From JAIQFL01 sp035501495 (GTDB taxonomy: Bacteria > Acidobacteriota > Terriglobia > Bryobacterales > Bryobacteraceae), in contig DATJWB010000314.1 of the NCBI GenBank assembly GCA_035501495.1, positions 67,788 to 131,787 on the forward strand: DNA of 64,000 nt, in the 5' to 3' direction. This document shows positions 1 through 7,165 of this stretch, one piece after another. The notes under the pieces were generated by a model that worked only from the letters and a program-made list of their open reading frames with translations, was not told the DNA's origin and ran no database searches. How positions within the stretch are numbered: position 1 is the first letter of the stretch; every line of letters begins with the position of its first letter. The translations under genes and the position numbers were made by a program.

Positions 1-1
1 G

Positions 2-1126
2 GGCGACATCGTGGCTGCGCGCAGCGGCGACGCCCGCGTCGAAGTGGGCCCGGGACTGTTGGGACGGGTGATCGACGGATTTGGCAAGCCCATCGACGGC
101 GGGCCGCCCATCGAGGCGCAGGATTCCTACCACCTCTATGGAGTACCCACCAATCCGCTCGAACGGGAGCACATCACCCAGCCGCTGGTGACTGGCATTC
201 GGGCCATCGACAGCCTGCTGCCCTGCGGGAAGGGGCAGCGCATCGGAATCTTCGGAGGCAGCGGGGTCGGCAAGAGCACGCTGCTCGGGTCGATGTCGCG
301 GCACAATTCCGCCGACGTCACGGTGATCGGCATGATCGGCGAGCGCAACCGCGAGGTTCGGGGCTTCCTGGAGAACGAACTGGGTCCGGAGGGCCGCAAG
401 CGTTCGGTGGTCGTCTGCGCAACCTCGGAACGTCCGGCGCCGTTGCGGGTTCGCGCCTGCTTCGTGGCGCTGGCGGTCGCGGAGTACTTTCGCGACCAGG
501 GAGCCAGCGTGCTGCTGGTGATGGACTCGGTGACCCGCCTCGCTATGGCGCAGCGGGAGATCGGCCTGGCCGCGGGTGAGCCGCCCAGCCAGAAGGGGTA
601 TACGCCGTCGGTTTTCAATCTGCTGCCCAAAGTCCTGGAGCGCGCGGGAAACTTCCGGCGCGGATCGATCACCGGCTTCTTCACCGTTCTGGTGGAAGGA
701 GACGACTTCAACGAACCGATCTGCGACGCCGTGCGCGGCATTCTGGACGGTCACTACATCCTCTCGCGGCAACTGGCCGCCCAAGGCCACTATCCGGCAA
801 TCGATATCCTGCATTCGGTGAGCCGGCTGACTTCGGCAATCGCGACGCCGCGCCAGAAGCTCGCCGGGACCAAACTGCGCCAGGCGCTGGCCGCCTATCG
901 CGACGCCGAGGATCTGATCCAGTTGGGCGCCTATGTGTCGGGGTCGAACCCGGTGCTGGATGCCAGCATCCGCTTTCGGCCCGAACTGCTGGAATTCCTG
1001 CAGCAGAACCACACCACCACCACCTCGCTGGACGAAACCTTGTCGCGGATGGAGGGCCTGGCCGCGAAATTGGATACGGGCGTCGAGTTGGCGCCGGCGA
1101 ACAACCACGTGGTGCAGAAGAAATGA
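2..1126 (+). CDS. fliI: Flagellar export ATPase FliI (5' end outside window)
   Basis: F1-type ATPase that energises flagellar protein export at the cytoplasmic base of the export gate. The frame is open from the first bases of the window, so about 70 N-terminal residues of a usual ~440-residue FliI lie upstream; the GTG at 11 is only an internal codon. Visible: Walker A GGSGVGKST at in-window residues 85-93, Walker B LLVMDSVTRLAMAQRE, and the block GLAAGEPPSQKGYTPSVF that is typical of FliI/type III ATPases. It overlaps the next gene by ATGA. The FliJ-like follower favours the flagellar over the virulence type III role. Confidence is high for the family. Confidence 0.93.
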   Translation, partial: GDIVAARSGDARVEVGPGLLGRVIDGFGKPIDGGPPIEAQDSYHLYGVPTNPLEREHITQPLVTGIRAIDSLLPCGKGQRIGIFGGSGVGKSTLLGSMSRHNSADVTVIGMIGERNREVRGFLENELGPEGRKRSVVVCATSERPAPLRVRACFVALAVAEYFRDQGASVLLVMDSVTRLAMAQREIGLAAGEPPSQKGYTPSVFNLLPKVLERAGNFRRGSITGFFTVLVEGDDFNEPICDAVRGILDGHYILSRQLAAQGHYPAIDILHSVSRLTSAIATPRQKLAGTKLRQALAAYRDAEDLIQLGAYVSGSNPVLDASIRFRPELLEFLQQNHTTTTSLDETLSRMEGLAAKLDTGVELAPANNHVVQKK

Positions 1127-1560
1127 AAGCGTTCCACTTTCCCCTGCAGAAGGTTCTCGACTGGCGCCGCACGCAGCTCGAGCTGGAAGAGATGCGGTTC
1201 CGCCAGCAGTCGGCCGCGCTGGCCGGGCTGGACCGGGCCAGCACGCAACTGGCCGCCGCGGGCAGCACCGCCGAACGCCAGGTCCGCGCCTGGAAACCGG
1301 TGGCGGGCAGCGAACTCTCGGCTCTCGGAAGCTACCGGCTTCACGTGAAGCTGAAAGAGACGGAACTCGCCCGGTCGCGCGCCGAATGCCGGCAGGAGCT
1401 CGGGAGGCGCGAGAGCGCCATGCTGGAGGCCCGGCGGCGCCTGCGGCTGCTCGAACGGCTGAAGGAGCGCAGACTGGCAGAGTGGTGCCGGGAGCGCGAC
1501 CGCGAACTGGAGGATCTCGCCTCGGAAGCCTATCTGGCGAAATGGAAACGGCGTGAGTGA
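1123..1560 (+). CDS. fliJ: FliJ-like flagellar export chaperone
   Basis: A 145-residue, highly charged, almost entirely helical protein (many Glu, Arg, Leu, Gln), starting MKAFHFPLQKVLDWRR, a common FliJ opening. FliJ is a coiled-coil stalk protein that works with the FliI ring and the export gate. The ATG overlaps the fliI stop (ATGA), so the two are translationally coupled. Length matches the family (about 145-150). Sequence conservation in FliJ is low, so the call rests on position, length and coiled-coil character. Confidence 0.8.
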   Translation: MKAFHFPLQKVLDWRRTQLELEEMRFRQQSAALAGLDRASTQLAAAGSTAERQVRAWKPVAGSELSALGSYRLHVKLKETELARSRAECRQELGRRESAMLEARRRLRLLERLKERRLAEWCRERDRELEDLASEAYLAKWKRRE

Positions 1561-1573
1561 ACTGGCCGTCCCC

Positions 1574-1579
1574 TATAAT
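1574..1579 (+). promoter_or_regulatory. -10 box TATAAT for a probably leaderless hemQ mRNA
   Basis: A perfect TATAAT ends 7 nt before the ATG at 1587, placing the likely transcription start on or next to the start codon. It lies just after the fliJ stop and gives hemQ its own promoter. No clear -35 box was seen. Confidence 0.5.
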
Positions 1580-1586
1580 GGTCTGC

Positions 1587-2426
1587 ATGACTCCAGAGAC
1601 CCTTGCCGATGTGGCTCTGCCTGCCGTCCCCCTGACGGTTGAAGGCGCCAGCGTCCTTCACCAGATGATGCGTTTCCGCTGGCCGGCCTGGCGCGCCCTG
1701 GCAGCCGGAACACGCGCCGCGATTCTCGACGAAGCTGCTCCCTGCCTGTCGGCGATGGCCCATCCGAACGATGGCCGCCAGACCGCGATCTATTCCATGC
1801 TGGGACACAAGGGCGACCTGATGTTTGTCCATTTCCGGCGCAGCTTTGAGGAACTCAATCAGGCAGAAGTGGCTTTGGCCCGGCTCCGGCTCAGCGACTA
1901 CCTGGAGCCGGCTACTTCGTACCTCTCCATCATCGAGCTCGGCCTGTACGAATCCACATCCAAGGTTTACGGCGATCTGGCCGCACGCGGGGTCGAACTG
2001 CATTCCGAAGAATGGAAGCGGGAGATCGAGATGGTGCTCGACCGCCAGAGGCAGGCGATGGCGCCGCGGCTGTGGCCGGAGATACCGGCGGCCAGGTACA
2101 TCTGTTTTTATCCGATGGACCGGCGCCGCGGCGAGAGCGTCAACTGGTATACCGAGGCCATGGCGGATCGCAAGCGGATGATGCACGAGCACGGCATGGT
2201 AGGGCGCCGATACGCGGGAGAGGTGCGGCAGATCATCACGGGTTCGATCGGATTCGACGACTGGGAATGGGGCGTGGACCTTTTCGCCGACGACCCACTG
2301 GTCTTCAAGAAACTGATTTACGAGATGCGATTCGATCACGTCAGCGCGGTTTACGCGCTGTTCGGCGCATTTTATATCGGCTTGCGTCTGGCGCCCTCGG
2401 ACCTGGGCGGCATTTTGAGCTGCTGA
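1587..2426 (+). CDS. hemQ: Coproheme decarboxylase HemQ (chlorite dismutase family)
   Basis: Catalyses the last step of the coproporphyrin-dependent heme pathway, oxidative decarboxylation of coproheme to heme b in the cytoplasm. The C-terminal half carries the family hallmark: MMHEHGMVGRRYAG, then QIITGSIGFDDWEWGVDLF, then KKLIYEMRFDHVSAVYALFG, very close to Firmicutes HemQ. The frame is open from a GTG at 1557 inside fliJ and there is an ATG at 1578, but ATG 1587 (279 aa) sits directly behind TATAAT and is preferred. It is convergent with the sigma-54 activator, 16 bp away. It is not part of the flagellar operon in function. Heme supply fits the multiheme cytochromes nearby. Confidence 0.88.
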   Translation: MTPETLADVALPAVPLTVEGASVLHQMMRFRWPAWRALAAGTRAAILDEAAPCLSAMAHPNDGRQTAIYSMLGHKGDLMFVHFRRSFEELNQAEVALARLRLSDYLEPATSYLSIIELGLYESTSKVYGDLAARGVELHSEEWKREIEMVLDRQRQAMAPRLWPEIPAARYICFYPMDRRRGESVNWYTEAMADRKRMMHEHGMVGRRYAGEVRQIITGSIGFDDWEWGVDLFADDPLVFKKLIYEMRFDHVSAVYALFGAFYIGLRLAPSDLGGILSC

Positions 2427-2442
2427 AGGCCGGCCGGACCGC

Positions 2443-3786
2443 TCACCGCAGATTGAACTTCTTCATCTTGTAGCGCAGGGTGTCGCGCGTGACCCGCAGC
2501 AGGCGGGCGGCTTGCGTCTGGTTGCCGCTGGTTTTCTCCAGGGCGCGGACCAGCAGCCCACGCTCGTTGTCTTCGAGCGAAAGTCCGTCGGTCGGAATCT
2601 CGGGCACGGCCGGAATCGCAATCGCAATCCCGGGGTCCGGACGGGAGATGGCAATTGGCAGGCTGGACGGCGTGATCAGGCCTGTGTCCTCCAGAATCAT
2701 CGCCCGCTCGATCGCGTTGCGCAATTCGCGGACGTTACCGGGCCAGTCGTGGTAGACCAGCAATTTGGCGGCTTCGTCGGTCACGCCCTCGATGTTGCGT
2801 TTGAACTTGCGGTTGTAGTGTTCGATGAAGAAGCGGGTCAGCGGGAGGATGTCGTCGCTCCGTTCGCGGAGCGGCGGGATCAGGATCTGTATGACGTTCA
2901 GGCGGAAGTACAGATCCTGGCGGAAGGCGCCTTCTTTGACAGCCTCGCGCAGGTTCTTGTTCGTGGCGGCGACCACGCGGAGGTCGAGTTTGATGTCCTT
3001 CAGGCCACCCAGCCGCCGGAAGGTCTGCTCCTCCAGAACGCGCAGCAGCTTGGCCTGCAGCATCAGGGGGATCTCTCCGATTTCGTCGAGAAACAGGGTG
3101 CCCTTGTCGGCCAGTTCGAAGATCCCGCGCTTCTGCGAGCGCGCGTCGGTAAAGGCCCCCTTCTCGTACCCGAACAGCTCGCTTTCGAGCAGCGTCTCCG
3201 GGATGGCGGCGCAGTTGATGGAGATGAATGGCTCGGCCTGTCGCAGGCTCTGGTAGTGGAGCGTCTTGGCGATGAGGTCCTTACCGGTTCCGTTCTCACC
3301 CTCCAGCAGGACCGTGGTCGCTTCGCTGGCCGCCACGCGGCGCACGAAGTTCATCACCTCGCGCATGGCCGCACTCTCGCTGATCACCTCGCGCCTCTGG
3401 GGAGCCGCGGCTTCGGTGATGTCCTTGATGGTGGCCACGACTCCGCTCAAGCGGCCGTCATCGTCGTACATCTGGTTGGTGCGCATGACCACCAGGCGCT
3501 CCAACCCCCCATCGGTGTTCAGACGGACGGTGGTGTTCGGCGAGCCGGGTGACTGGTTCAAGCCTACCAGCACACCGCAGCCGGGCTCGCAGACAGTGCA
3601 TTTGAAGATATCCTGACAATGCCGCCCGAGCATTTCCCCGGAGGTCATGCCGAAGAGTTTTTCGGCCGCCCGGTTGACGCCGGTGATGCGGTATTCGGGG
3701 TCATACAGGACTAGAGCGTCGGAAAGCTGATCGAATACCGACTCCAGTACCAGGGCATCCTGCCAGGCTGGCGTGAGCTTGGACAT
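2443..3786 (-). CDS. Sigma-54-dependent activator with Cys-rich PAS domain
   Basis: NtrC-family enhancer-binding protein, 447 aa. An N-terminal PAS domain (about 15-125) has four clustered cysteines (C57, C63, C66, C70), suggesting a redox, metal or Fe-S sensor. The AAA+ domain (about 135-370) has Walker A GENGTGK at 163-169 and LFLDEIGE at 231-238. The sigma-54 contact loop reads GAFTDA (210-215), not the usual GAFTGA. A Fis-type helix-turn-helix ends the protein (GNQTQAARLLRVTRDTLRYK). ATG 3786 is chosen over an upstream extension because MSKLTPAWQD begins the PAS region and a TATAAT lies just upstream. It is divergent from the cytochrome genes, which have a -24/-12 promoter, so it probably regulates them. 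Confidence 0.9.
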   Translation of the reverse strand: MSKLTPAWQDALVLESVFDQLSDALVLYDPEYRITGVNRAAEKLFGMTSGEMLGRHCQDIFKCTVCEPGCGVLVGLNQSPGSPNTTVRLNTDGGLERLVVMRTNQMYDDDGRLSGVVATIKDITEAAAPQRREVISESAAMREVMNFVRRVAASEATTVLLEGENGTGKDLIAKTLHYQSLRQAEPFISINCAAIPETLLESELFGYEKGAFTDARSQKRGIFELADKGTLFLDEIGEIPLMLQAKLLRVLEEQTFRRLGGLKDIKLDLRVVAATNKNLREAVKEGAFRQDLYFRLNVIQILIPPLRERSDDILPLTRFFIEHYNRKFKRNIEGVTDEAAKLLVYHDWPGNVRELRNAIERAMILEDTGLITPSSLPIAISRPDPGIAIAIPAVPEIPTDGLSLEDNERGLLVRALEKTSGNQTQAARLLRVTRDTLRYKMKKFNLR

Positions 3787-3805
3787 TGATGAGTGCTTCG
3801 CCCCA

Positions 3806-3811
3806 ATTATA
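3806..3811 (-). promoter_or_regulatory. Extended -10 box of the sigma-54 activator gene
   Basis: On the minus strand the bases read TGCTATAAT, an extended -10 element ending 19 nt before the ATG at 3786. The leader would be about 12 nt. No obvious Shine-Dalgarno sequence is present. Confidence 0.5.
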
Positions 3812-3855
3812 GCAAGCCGTTCTGCGCGAATTGGCTCAACGGCCCGGTATTTTGC

Positions 3856-3870
3856 GGGGGAATAACCCCC
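3856..3870. promoter_or_regulatory. Inverted repeat, possible enhancer site for the activator
   Basis: GGGGG-AATAA-CCCCC lies between the divergent activator and cytochrome genes, about 55-65 bp upstream of the -24 element. Position and symmetry fit a binding site for the sigma-54 activator, but only one copy is present and the assignment is inference. Confidence 0.3.
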
Positions 3871-3921
3871 AACCGATGAGGGGACTGGCAGAAAGATGAC
3901 GGGAAGACAGCACATCGGAGG

Positions 3922-3937
3922 TGGAATTGCAATTGCA
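3922..3937 (+). promoter_or_regulatory. Sigma-54 (-24/-12) promoter of the cytochrome genes
   Basis: TGGAATTGCAATTGCA has the GG and GC dinucleotides separated by exactly 10 nt and a TTGC at -12, as sigma-54 RNA polymerase requires. Predicted transcription start is near 3948, giving a leader of about 13 nt with GGAG before the ATG at 3961. A sigma-54 activator gene is the divergent neighbour. Confidence 0.65.
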
Positions 3938-3960
3938 TTCCAGGGTTTCGGAGCCTAAAT

Positions 3961-4179
3961 ATGTCCCGTTTCAAACTCATACTGCCAGCAGCCATTGTGC
4001 TGGCCGGATTCCTGGTTTGTTCCACGGCCTCGTATGGCAAACCGGATTACACCAAAGCAACCAAGAAGGCGTGCAGCTTTTGTCACGTCGATGCGCAAAA
4101 GGCGCCCAAGGATTTGAAGGACGCCGGCAAGTACTACCAGGAGCACAAGAGCCTGGACGGATACGTCGAAAAGAAGTAG
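3961..4179 (+). CDS. Small periplasmic monoheme cytochrome c
   Basis: A 72-residue protein with a signal peptide (MSRFKLILPAAIVLAGFLVCSTASYG) followed by a mature part of only about 46 residues with one heme site, CSFCH. Probably a small electron shuttle in the periplasm. First gene behind the -24/-12 promoter and likely head of a transcription unit running to the NapC-type gene at 8626. No distal Met ligand is obvious in the mature part, so the axial ligand may be a His or come from a partner. Confidence 0.75.
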   Translation: MSRFKLILPAAIVLAGFLVCSTASYGKPDYTKATKKACSFCHVDAQKAPKDLKDAGKYYQEHKSLDGYVEKK

Positions 4180-4210
4180 TTGCCTGGATGGCGGAGGAGC
4201 GGAGTCGTCT

Positions 4211-4648
4211 ATGATGCAAACGGTGCAGCTTTCGATTGCCGACAGCGTCTACGCGGCGAGTGTGCGGGAAGCTCTGTCCCGGACCTGCGCCTGGCATGTC
4301 GAATCCGTCGATCGGCCCGACCCGTCGCAGAACTGCGCGCTGGTTCTGGACGAAACCGCGTTCGTTCGGCTGCCCCTCCCCTTATCCAACCCGGAGCGTA
4401 TCGTGTTAATCACCCGCAAGGAACCCCAACTTCTGGCGCAGGCATGGGAGGCTGGGATCGTTTCCGTGGTTTCCGAGGACGATCCGATCAACACGGTGCT
4501 GCTAGCCATCATGGCGGCGGCGCTGCGGGTCGCACAATCCCACGAAACGTCCGTACCGGGCGGAATTTCCCCCAACAAGCGACCGGCCCCTGCGTCAATA
4601 GCCCCACAGAATCGGAGTTTCGGATCAAAACGTTGTAAAATTCAATAG
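4211..4648 (+). CDS. Pseudo-receiver-like protein of unknown function
   Basis: 145 aa, cytoplasmic. Secondary-structure pattern and motifs such as CALVLDE and RIVLITRKEPQLLAQAWEAGIVSVV resemble a response-regulator receiver that lost its acidic pocket and phospho-acceptor. The last 35 residues are low-complexity and basic. A GGAG lies a few bases upstream of the ATG pair at 4211/4214. It is embedded in the cytochrome cluster, so it may adjust expression or assembly there; that is inference. I do not recognise a named family. Confidence 0.55.
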   Translation: MMQTVQLSIADSVYAASVREALSRTCAWHVESVDRPDPSQNCALVLDETAFVRLPLPLSNPERIVLITRKEPQLLAQAWEAGIVSVVSEDDPINTVLLAIMAAALRVAQSHETSVPGGISPNKRPAPASIAPQNRSFGSKRCKIQ

Positions 4649-4719
4649 AGTTAGGCAGGTTGCGGCGTGGAATTTTGCGTGCACTGCCTTTCACTCCGGG
4701 CACAAAGGAGGCTCTTGAA

Positions 4720-5106
4720 GTGACACGGTCTTTAGCAGAATTAGAGGCGATTGTCCGCAACCGGATCTGCGCCGTTTGCACGGATCGGAAGGCCAATGGG
4801 GACTGCGGGCTGAAGGAACCCTCGAGTTGCGCACTTTTCCGGCTCTTCCCCCAGGTCGCCGAGGCCATTCAATCGGTGAGGAGCGACGATATCAACCCCT
4901 ACCTGGATGCCATCCGGCGCAAGGTCTGCACGGTATGTGCCGATCAGGCGAGCGACGGCTCCTGTGAAACGCGCCAGCAGGTGCAATGTGCCCTGGACGC
5001 CTATCTTCTCCTGGTGGTGGATGCCATTGAAGAGGCCACCGGGAAGACATTCAACAAGCAGAACATTGGCCCGGTGGCCGGCTCCCCGGTCACTCTGGGA
5101 CCGTAG
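4720..5106 (+). CDS. Tandem Cys4-repeat protein, unknown
   Basis: 128 aa from a GTG start with a strong AAAGGAGG 8 nt upstream; the frame is open further upstream but without a good ribosome site. It contains two copies of a unit with identical cysteine spacing, C-x2-C-x8-C-x7-C: C17/20/29/37 and C70/73/82/90. Each unit is preceded by an R-x-I/V-C start and followed by hydrophobic helix residues (CALF, CALD). Four Cys per unit suggest a bound zinc or iron-sulfur cluster. No signal peptide, so cytoplasmic. Between cytochrome genes, so an electron-transfer or redox-sensing role is possible. Family not recognised. Confidence 0.7.
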   Translation: MTRSLAELEAIVRNRICAVCTDRKANGDCGLKEPSSCALFRLFPQVAEAIQSVRSDDINPYLDAIRRKVCTVCADQASDGSCETRQQVQCALDAYLLLVVDAIEEATGKTFNKQNIGPVAGSPVTLGP

Positions 5107-5155
5107 ATTCGGCTGTGAAAGCAGCTGGAAGGTGGATTCTACCTGGAGGTGAACG

Positions 5156-5443
5156 ATGCATATCAACTTGATTCCTTTTGTAGCTGTCTGGATCGTCCTG
5201 GCCTGCTCGGTGCTGGTACTGTTTGTGCGCCGCAGACTGGTGGCCAGCCACGAGGATGACCACCTGCACGTCTTGCAGGGCGGTCCCATCGCGCAACAGT
5301 TCACGGTTGCGAACCAGCTCGACCGGATCGACAAGTGGGGGAAAATCCTCACGGCGATCACGGCGGTCTTCGGGCTGCTGGTAGCGGCGGCGTACGTCTA
5401 TCAGTTCTTCGTGCAGTCCGCTCAAATCCCCACGGGACTTTGA
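5156..5443 (+). CDS. Small two-helix membrane protein
   Basis: 95 aa with two predicted membrane helices (about 5-25 and 65-85) joined by a charged loop containing HEDDHLHVLQGG. GGAGGT lies directly upstream of the ATG. It ends 5 bp before the nine-heme cytochrome start, so it is probably co-translated and may be a small subunit of that membrane complex. No named family recognised. Confidence 0.65.
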   Translation: MHINLIPFVAVWIVLACSVLVLFVRRRLVASHEDDHLHVLQGGPIAQQFTVANQLDRIDKWGKILTAITAVFGLLVAAAYVYQFFVQSAQIPTGL

Positions 5444-5448
5444 TCACC

Positions 5449-7155
5449 ATGTCGAACCGGGCATTTACTTCGATTGGTCTACGGCTCGGTTCTGCCCTAC
5501 TTGGCCTACTCGTCGGGGCAGCCGGCGCCGATCTGCATGCCGCAGAGGAGGCGCCCGCGGCGGAATGCTCTTCCTGTCATGACCAGGGGCAGAAACTGGC
5601 GAAGAGCGCTCATGCGGGGCTGCCCTGCGACACCTGTCACGAATCCCACGAGAAGTTTCCCCATGCCGCCAATATTCCCAAGCCGGTGTGCACGACATGC
5701 CACGAAGATCAGGCCGGGGACTACGCCAGCAGCGTCCACGGGCAGGCGCGGAAGAACGGCAACGAGGGCGCGCCGGACTGCGCCTTGTGCCATGGAAGCG
5801 CACACGAACTGCTGCCTCCGAAGTCGCAGGTGTTTCGGGCGTCGGTCCCCGACACCTGCGCCATGTGCCACAGCGAAGTGGTGGAGCAATATCGGGCCAG
5901 CGTACACGGCCAAGCCCTGGCGCGAGGGATTACCCAGGCGCCGCTGTGTACGGACTGCCACGGCGAGCACAAGATTTTCAAACACACCAACGGGGAGTCT
6001 CCGGTCAACGCCTCGCACATCCGCGATACCTGCGGCAGTTGCCACGGCGATGTCCGGCTGACCCGCAAGTTTGGCCTGCCGTCGGACAGGCTGGTGAGCT
6101 TCGATTCCTCGTTCCACGGCCTCGCCGCCAAGAGCGGGTCGCAGACCGTGGCGAACTGCGCGAGCTGCCACGGCGTGCACAATATTCTGCCATCGTCCGA
6201 CCCCAAAAGCACGATCCACGCGGCGAACCTGCCGAAAACCTGCGGACAGTGTCACGCCGGCGCCGGCAAGCGCTTCGCCATCAGCCAGGTACACGTTACC
6301 GAAGGGAAGGCCGAACCGGCCGCATTACGGTGGATTCGCGAGTTTTACCTGTTCCTCATCCCGGTAACCATCGGGCTGATGCTGCTGCACAATGGAGGCG
6401 ACTTCCTGCGGAAGCTGGTGCGGATCCGTTTCCGGGCCGGCCTGGTCCGCGAAGGCAATCCCAGCCGCGGCGCCGGGCATGCTCCTGCTCACGGGGAGAT
6501 CCGGATGCTGCCCTTCGAACGGCTGCAGCATGCCGTACTGGTGATTTCGTTTTTCGTTCTGGTCTGGACGGGCTTTGCCCTGAAGTATCCGGATCAATGG
6601 TGGGCGCGCCCCCTGCTGCTGCTGGAGAGCGAGCATCCCATACGCAGCCTGATTCACCGCGTGGCCGCAGTAGTGTTCATGGCCGTGACGCTGACGCACC
6701 TGGTGTCGCTGATCGTCAATCGGCAGCTGCGGAATCACTGGAAGGAGATGTTGCCCGCCGTCAACGACCCGCGCGAGGCGTTATCAAACTTCGCCTACAA
6801 CCTGGGCATGGGCTCCCAACCGCCGGTGCGGTCCGCCCACAGCTACGTGGAGAAGGCCGAGTATTGGGCCGTGGTTTGGGGCGCGGTGGTCATGATCGCC
6901 ACCGGACTGCTGTTATGGGCCAACAATTTCGTGATGCGCATGTTTTCCAAGGCATTTCTGGACGTGGCCACATCCATCCACTTCTACGAAGCCGTTCTGG
7001 CCACCCTGGCGATCGTGGTCTGGCACTTCTACTCCATCATTTTCGATCCCGATGTCTACCCGCTCAACACGGCATTCCTCACCGGTAGTAGTGTAAAAAG
7101 GCAGGAGCACCCGAAACACGGGATTCCGGTCGAAGCCAAAGCATCGGGAGACTGA
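5449..7155 (+). CDS. Nine-heme cytochrome c fused to a membrane cytochrome b domain
   Basis: 568 aa. A signal peptide (1-31) leads to a periplasmic domain with nine CXXCH sites starting at residues 40, 60, 81, 111, 137, 167, 195, 237 and 265. Then come about four membrane helices (297-315, 360-380, 400-425, 472-492, with a further hydrophobic stretch at 515-532) with His residues suited to bind b hemes (for example RLQH, SLIHR, LTHLV, VVWHFY). The layout is that of quinol dehydrogenases of the CbcL type known from Geobacter: a b-type diheme anchor plus about nine c hemes. Likely role: oxidise menaquinol and pass electrons to periplasmic carriers. ATG 5449 is chosen because it starts the signal peptide; the longer frame reads into the previous gene. 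Equivalence with CbcL is inference from architecture. Confidence 0.85.
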   Translation: MSNRAFTSIGLRLGSALLGLLVGAAGADLHAAEEAPAAECSSCHDQGQKLAKSAHAGLPCDTCHESHEKFPHAANIPKPVCTTCHEDQAGDYASSVHGQARKNGNEGAPDCALCHGSAHELLPPKSQVFRASVPDTCAMCHSEVVEQYRASVHGQALARGITQAPLCTDCHGEHKIFKHTNGESPVNASHIRDTCGSCHGDVRLTRKFGLPSDRLVSFDSSFHGLAAKSGSQTVANCASCHGVHNILPSSDPKSTIHAANLPKTCGQCHAGAGKRFAISQVHVTEGKAEPAALRWIREFYLFLIPVTIGLMLLHNGGDFLRKLVRIRFRAGLVREGNPSRGAGHAPAHGEIRMLPFERLQHAVLVISFFVLVWTGFALKYPDQWWARPLLLLESEHPIRSLIHRVAAVVFMAVTLTHLVSLIVNRQLRNHWKEMLPAVNDPREALSNFAYNLGMGSQPPVRSAHSYVEKAEYWAVVWGAVVMIATGLLLWANNFVMRMFSKAFLDVATSIHFYEAVLATLAIVVWHFYSIIFDPDVYPLNTAFLTGSSVKRQEHPKHGIPVEAKASGD

Positions 7156-7165
7156 CCAACAAGCA

